A stretch of 64,000 nucleotides of DNA from Phycisphaerae bacterium. GTDB taxonomy: Bacteria > Planctomycetota > Phycisphaerae > JAJVII01. The stretch is from assembly GCA_022072085.1 (NCBI GenBank), contig JAJVII010000050.1, forward strand, positions 51,595 through 115,594. Direction: 5' to 3'. Position numbers and translations under genes: made by a program. Under the pieces are notes generated by a model, which saw nothing but the letters and a program-made list of their open reading frames with translations, made no database searches and was not told the origin of the DNA. This document shows positions 61,452 to 64,000 of this stretch, piece by piece (position 1 is the stretch's first letter; every line of letters starts with the position of its first letter).

Positions 61452-62006
61452 GCGCCGCGCGGCGACGAATCACCGTTTGCGTTCTAAGGGGCTCTAACAG
61501 AACCTACGCGGGATCGCGTTGGGCCGCAAAGGGCCCGGATGCAAGGAGCCGCGACGCAGTCGATACGAGACTGAGTATCGTCCAGGAGCGGCGACGCCGC
61601 AGACGGGCCCTTTGCGGCCCAACCCTTCGGGACGGCGGGTCTTGCGGTCGCGGCCGGCGTCGCTCGTCGTCGACGATATTCGGTCACATATCGACTCCTC
61701 CTCGACTCCTTGGCCGCGACCGCAATACCCGTCGTTGCGACCCGCGTAGGTTCTGTTAGAGCCCCTAAGGGGGTTCTGCTTTGGCCTATTGAACGCGGCC
61801 GATTTTGTCGACCCGGAGTCCAGACGACCCGGCCGAATGCGTGTACGGGCTTCTAAACGCCTAAGTTGTAACATGATACCAGACAATAGCTTAAGATACA
61901 GGAAGATACAGGCAGTCACAGACAAATACAGAGTCGGGGGCGGAACGCGGAATGCGAAATGCGGAGTGCGGAATGAAGAGAACCCGCCCCGCCTTCGCCG
62001 CGAGAG
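61452..62006. other. Intergenic region with MITE and low-complexity DNA
   Basis: No gene is seen. The main content is a 278-bp MITE (61488-61765). Near 61,946-61,977 short GCGGAATG-type units repeat, and around 61,896-61,931 there are ACAGGAAGATACAGG-like repeats. Confidence 0.75.
61488..61765. mobile_element. MITE with perfect terminal inverted repeats
   Basis: GGGGCTCTAACAGAACCTAC at the left end (61488) is matched exactly by its inverted copy at the right end (61741-61765). A second inverted pair lies inside (TTGGGCCGCAAAGGGCCCG near 61519 with its complement near 61604). TAA on both sides fits a target duplication of IS5-type elements. The terminal motif CTAACAGAA also occurs at the end of the IS at 63878, suggesting that IS as a source of transposase. 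Confidence 0.88.
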
Positions 62007-62921
62007 CTACCTGGCGATCTGCACGCCGGCGGTGGGCCAGGGGGATTGTCCGCCGCGCAGGCGGGCGACGGCCTGGGGGAAGTTGAGTTTCGGCTCGTAG
62101 CCCAGTTGCTCCCGCGCCGGCGTGATGTCGGACCACCAGCGGATTGCGGGGGTCGGGTGGTTCTGGGCGGCCCACCACTCCATCTCATCGGGGTAATACT
62201 TTCGCAGCACCCCCGCCGGGTCGGCCAGCAGGCCCGGCGCGTCGGCCTCGACGAAGGGCGTCGCGGCGTGGATCAGGAACTCGCCCTGCGCGGGGCTGTC
62301 GATCGCGCGCAGGACCGCGGAGATCACGTCGCCCACCCAGACGCAGTGGCTCAGCAGTCGCCAGACGAACTCGTGGTCGGCCAGGTCGCCTTCGCGCGGG
62401 AACCAGCCGGGGCGCAGCGCCGTCACGCTCAGCCCGTGTCGCTGGCGGTAGAAGCGGGCCAGCAGCTCGGCCGCTGCTTTGCTGGCCTCGTAGATGTCCC
62501 GCGGGTCGATCGGGTCGTCGTCGCGGACGATGCGGGCCCGTCCGGCGGCCTCGATCTCGTCGGCAGACAGGCTCGTGCCTAGCACCGAGCCGCTGGAGAT
62601 GTGGATGACGTGCCGTACCTGGCCGGCCAGCGCCGCCGCCAGCACGTTGGCGGTGCCGGTCACGTTGGAGGCGATGAACCGTCCGTGGTCGGACGGGTCG
62701 CACTCGGTCGCGTGGTGGGCGGCGTTGTGGATGACCAGTTCGCAGCCGTCCATGGCGCCGCGGACGGCGTTGAAATCCTCCAGCCAGCCCAGGGCGACTT
62801 CCCAGGGGTGGTCCTGCTCGACGTGGCCGGGCGAGAGGACGCGGACCTTGTGGCCGATGGCCACCAGCCGCTGTGCCAGCGGCGTGCCGAGTTTGCCGTG
62901 ACCGGTGAGCAGGACGTTCAT
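62007..62921 (-). CDS. NAD-dependent epimerase/dehydratase (extended SDR)
   Basis: The 304-residue protein starts MNVLLTGHGKLGTPLAQRLV, with a GxxGxxG-type cofactor loop (TGHGKLG). The catalytic pair is in YEASKAAAE (YxxxK), and the middle part (VIHISSGSVLG) has the catalytic-type serine. The C-terminus EWWAAQNHPTPAIRWWSDI and REQLGYEPKLNFPQAVARL is the substrate half of a sugar-nucleotide epimerase-like enzyme. The stop is followed by the MITE region. Confidence 0.9.
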   Translation of the reverse strand: MNVLLTGHGKLGTPLAQRLVAIGHKVRVLSPGHVEQDHPWEVALGWLEDFNAVRGAMDGCELVIHNAAHHATECDPSDHGRFIASNVTGTANVLAAALAGQVRHVIHISSGSVLGTSLSADEIEAAGRARIVRDDDPIDPRDIYEASKAAAELLARFYRQRHGLSVTALRPGWFPREGDLADHEFVWRLLSHCVWVGDVISAVLRAIDSPAQGEFLIHAATPFVEADAPGLLADPAGVLRKYYPDEMEWWAAQNHPTPAIRWWSDITPAREQLGYEPKLNFPQAVARLRGGQSPWPTAGVQIAR

Positions 62922-62964
62922 GCGGGCGATGTTAGCCGGGCGCGGGCGGCGATTCAACGCGCGC

Positions 62965-62998
62965 AGAAAGGGCCGCGGAGGACTCACCACCGCGGCCC
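62965..62998 (-). terminator. Intrinsic terminator after PEP-CTERM gene
   Basis: A perfect 9-bp stem (GGGCCGCGG 62970-62978 with CCGCGGCCC 62990-62998) is followed by TTTCT on the minus strand. Confidence 0.7.
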
Positions 62999-63018
62999 GG
63001 GGCTTGCCGGTTCGACGA

Positions 63019-63693
63019 TCAATTCCGGCGTCTTGTCCGCCGATGCAGCAGGACGCCGCCGCCCAGGATGACCAGCGACAGGGTCGCGGGTTCCGGCACG
63101 GCCGTGATGTTGTCGAAGCCCACCGCCGATTCCAGGGGGATGGTCGGGGAGCCGCCCAACCCGTCGGGCGAGCCGGGATCGTGGCGGATCAGGAGGCTGG
63201 TCACGTTGGCAAGAGTTGCCGACACATCCGACCCGCCGACGGAGGTCAGGCCGGAAGCTGTCAGATCGAAGACAGCGGTGACCCAGCCGGAACCGGCGGA
63301 CAGGGAGAAGGCGTTTATTGAGGTGAACAGGCCGCCGTCGCCGTCGATCAGGACGCGGATTTCCAGGTTGGTCAGGCTGAAGTTGTTCATGTCGACCTTC
63401 AGCGCCGTGACGCCGCCCGAGGTGTAGTCGCCCAGCCACTGCGCAAGGTTCCTGATGCCCAGGCGGGAGCCGGGGCCGGTCTCGCTGTTGATCTCGGCCT
63501 GGAGATACCGATCGCCGGCGCCCAGCGGGCCGCCGGAGGCAACATTGAACGGGGCGTCTCCGCCGCCCCAGTTGGCGGCGTCGCCGCTTTGGAAGTCATC
63601 CGTTTGGCCCAGCGTGACTGCGCCGGCCGCGGCTGGCAGCAGCAAGACGCACGCGACCAAGAGAACCGACACTGCAAGGCGCGACATGGACAT
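63019..63693 (-). CDS. PEP-CTERM sorting-domain protein
   Basis: The 224-residue protein starts at ATG 63693, seven bases after GGAGG. A signal peptide (SRLAVSVLLVACVLLLPAAA) is followed by a beta-rich domain (DDFQSGDAANWGGGDAPFN and FDLTASGLTSVGGSDVSA) and a complete C-terminal signal, VPEPATLSLVILGGGVLLH + RRTRRR. It is exported and presumably processed by an exosortase outside the window. The domain type suggests an extracellular adhesion or matrix role, not provable here. Confidence 0.9.
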   Translation of the reverse strand: MSMSRLAVSVLLVACVLLLPAAAGAVTLGQTDDFQSGDAANWGGGDAPFNVASGGPLGAGDRYLQAEINSETGPGSRLGIRNLAQWLGDYTSGGVTALKVDMNNFSLTNLEIRVLIDGDGGLFTSINAFSLSAGSGWVTAVFDLTASGLTSVGGSDVSATLANVTSLLIRHDPGSPDGLGGSPTIPLESAVGFDNITAVPEPATLSLVILGGGVLLHRRTRRRN

Positions 63694-63877
63694 GGATAGG
63701 CCTCCTCTCTGTCTCAAACGCGCCGACGGGCGAACCTGGCGAAACGCATGCGACGCTGTGATGGGGGGGGGCTGGATGCAAGTCTTGATGGGCTGACGTG
63801 TCTATATGCAAACGGCGTGCCAGAGCTGCATGAGGCACGGAATTCCATGCCGCAACTCGTTTGGCGGGAATGGCTAA
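63694..63877. other. Short gap between PEP-CTERM gene and IS element
   Basis: No gene is seen. The region has a run of eight to nine Gs near 63,765 and leads into the TAA target copy at 63875-63877. Confidence 0.6.
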
Positions 63878-64000
63878 GAGCGCCTAACAGAATGAGTTTG
63901 TAAGATGCCGATAGCAGATCAGGACACAGCCGATCTTCAAGAACGCCAGATGGATATCGGCGCGTCGTTCGTAGCGAACGCGCAGGCGGCGGAACTGGTG
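63878..64000 (-). mobile_element. IS5-family insertion sequence, partial (right end beyond window)
   Basis: The left edge GAGCGCCTAACAGAATGAG begins directly after TAA (63875-63877) and resembles the MITE end at 61488 at 11 of the first 15 bases. The transposase frame at 63884 lies inside. Confidence 0.75.
63884..64000 (-). CDS. IS5-family transposase, C-terminal fragment
   Basis: The visible 38 residues read HQFRRLRVRYERRADIHLAF + LKIGCVLICYRHL, the typical C-terminal end of IS5-family DDE transposases (RYERRADIHLAFL...C.LICxRxL), with a TAG stop at 63886-63884. The conserved E of the DDE triad would be in the RYERR segment. The gene starts beyond the right edge. Confidence 0.88.
   Translation of the reverse strand, partial: HQFRRLRVRYERRADIHLAFLKIGCVLICYRHLTNSFC

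Overview
The window holds two kinds of DNA. Bases 1 to about 16,500 are part of an integrated tailed-phage genome with moderate GC. The rest is a GC-rich chromosome. Two proteins with C-terminal VPEPATL sorting signals, an RRM protein with a glycine tail, tandem redoxin domains and many Gfo/Idh/MocA and DUF-type genes suggest a Planctomycetota host, perhaps Phycisphaerae-like. That placement is inferred from gene content; there is no rRNA or tRNA in the window.

Prophage (1-16.5 kb, left end outside the window). Nearly all genes lie on the minus strand. Read in that direction from 16.46 kb they are: a large serine integrase, a HEPN-domain protein, a small protein, a RepA/DnaB-type replicative ATPase, small early proteins, HNH endonuclease, small and large terminase, portal, prohead protease, HK97-type capsid protein, head-tail connector genes with a GT9-type glycosyltransferase among them, gp10-like and DUF3168-like tail-completion proteins, and the start of a tail protein. 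One plus-strand gene, a TIR/deoxyribosyltransferase-like putative effector, sits head-to-head with the HEPN gene beside the integrase. Two phage genes (prohead protease and effector) carry an in-frame TAG shortly after a well-placed ATG, although other phage genes end in TAG. Several early intergenic gaps hold strong hairpins, three of them with related 8-nt loops.

Chromosome, 16.8-29.9 kb. There is a membrane protein, an alpha/beta hydrolase, and a gene pair for a TIM-barrel-like protein and a GT2 transferase. An alpha-glucan group follows: GT4 glycogen-synthase-like enzyme, GH57 enzyme and amylo-alpha-1,6-glucosidase, with a frameshifted PEP-CTERM gene in between. Then come an SDR oxidoreductase, a PIG-L/BshB1-like deacetylase and a lower-GC gene of unknown function.

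Chromosome, 30-41 kb. Superoxide dismutase, aldo/keto reductase, two Gfo/Idh/MocA oxidoreductases, TypA/BipA, a triple-domain DcrB/PsbP-like secreted protein, a radical SAM/SPASM protein, an RRM RNA-binding protein and a metallophosphoesterase.

Chromosome, 41-47 kb. A tightly packed operon encodes a PqqD-like protein with a precursor-like C-terminal tail, two paralogous GT4 transferases, an HprK-like kinase, a GT2 transferase and an NTP_transf_5-type protein. This is the best candidate in the window for an unstudied surface-glycan or peptide-modification system.

Chromosome, 47-64 kb. A YHS-type lipoprotein, a large beta-propeller secreted protein, glutathione peroxidase, YheT-type hydrolase, a DUF354 protein, a DsbD-N-like protein, a tandem redoxin, YjbQ, an M20 peptidase, a histidine phosphatase, two proteins of probable polysaccharide metabolism, a nucleoside-sugar-epimerase-type protein, a second PEP-CTERM protein, and the 3' end of an IS5-family transposase at the edge. 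Short mobile or repetitive DNA is frequent: a 278-bp MITE with perfect 26-nt ends, a perfect 51-nt palindrome inside a glycosyltransferase gene, a 23-nt dispersed repeat and several intergenic inverted repeats.
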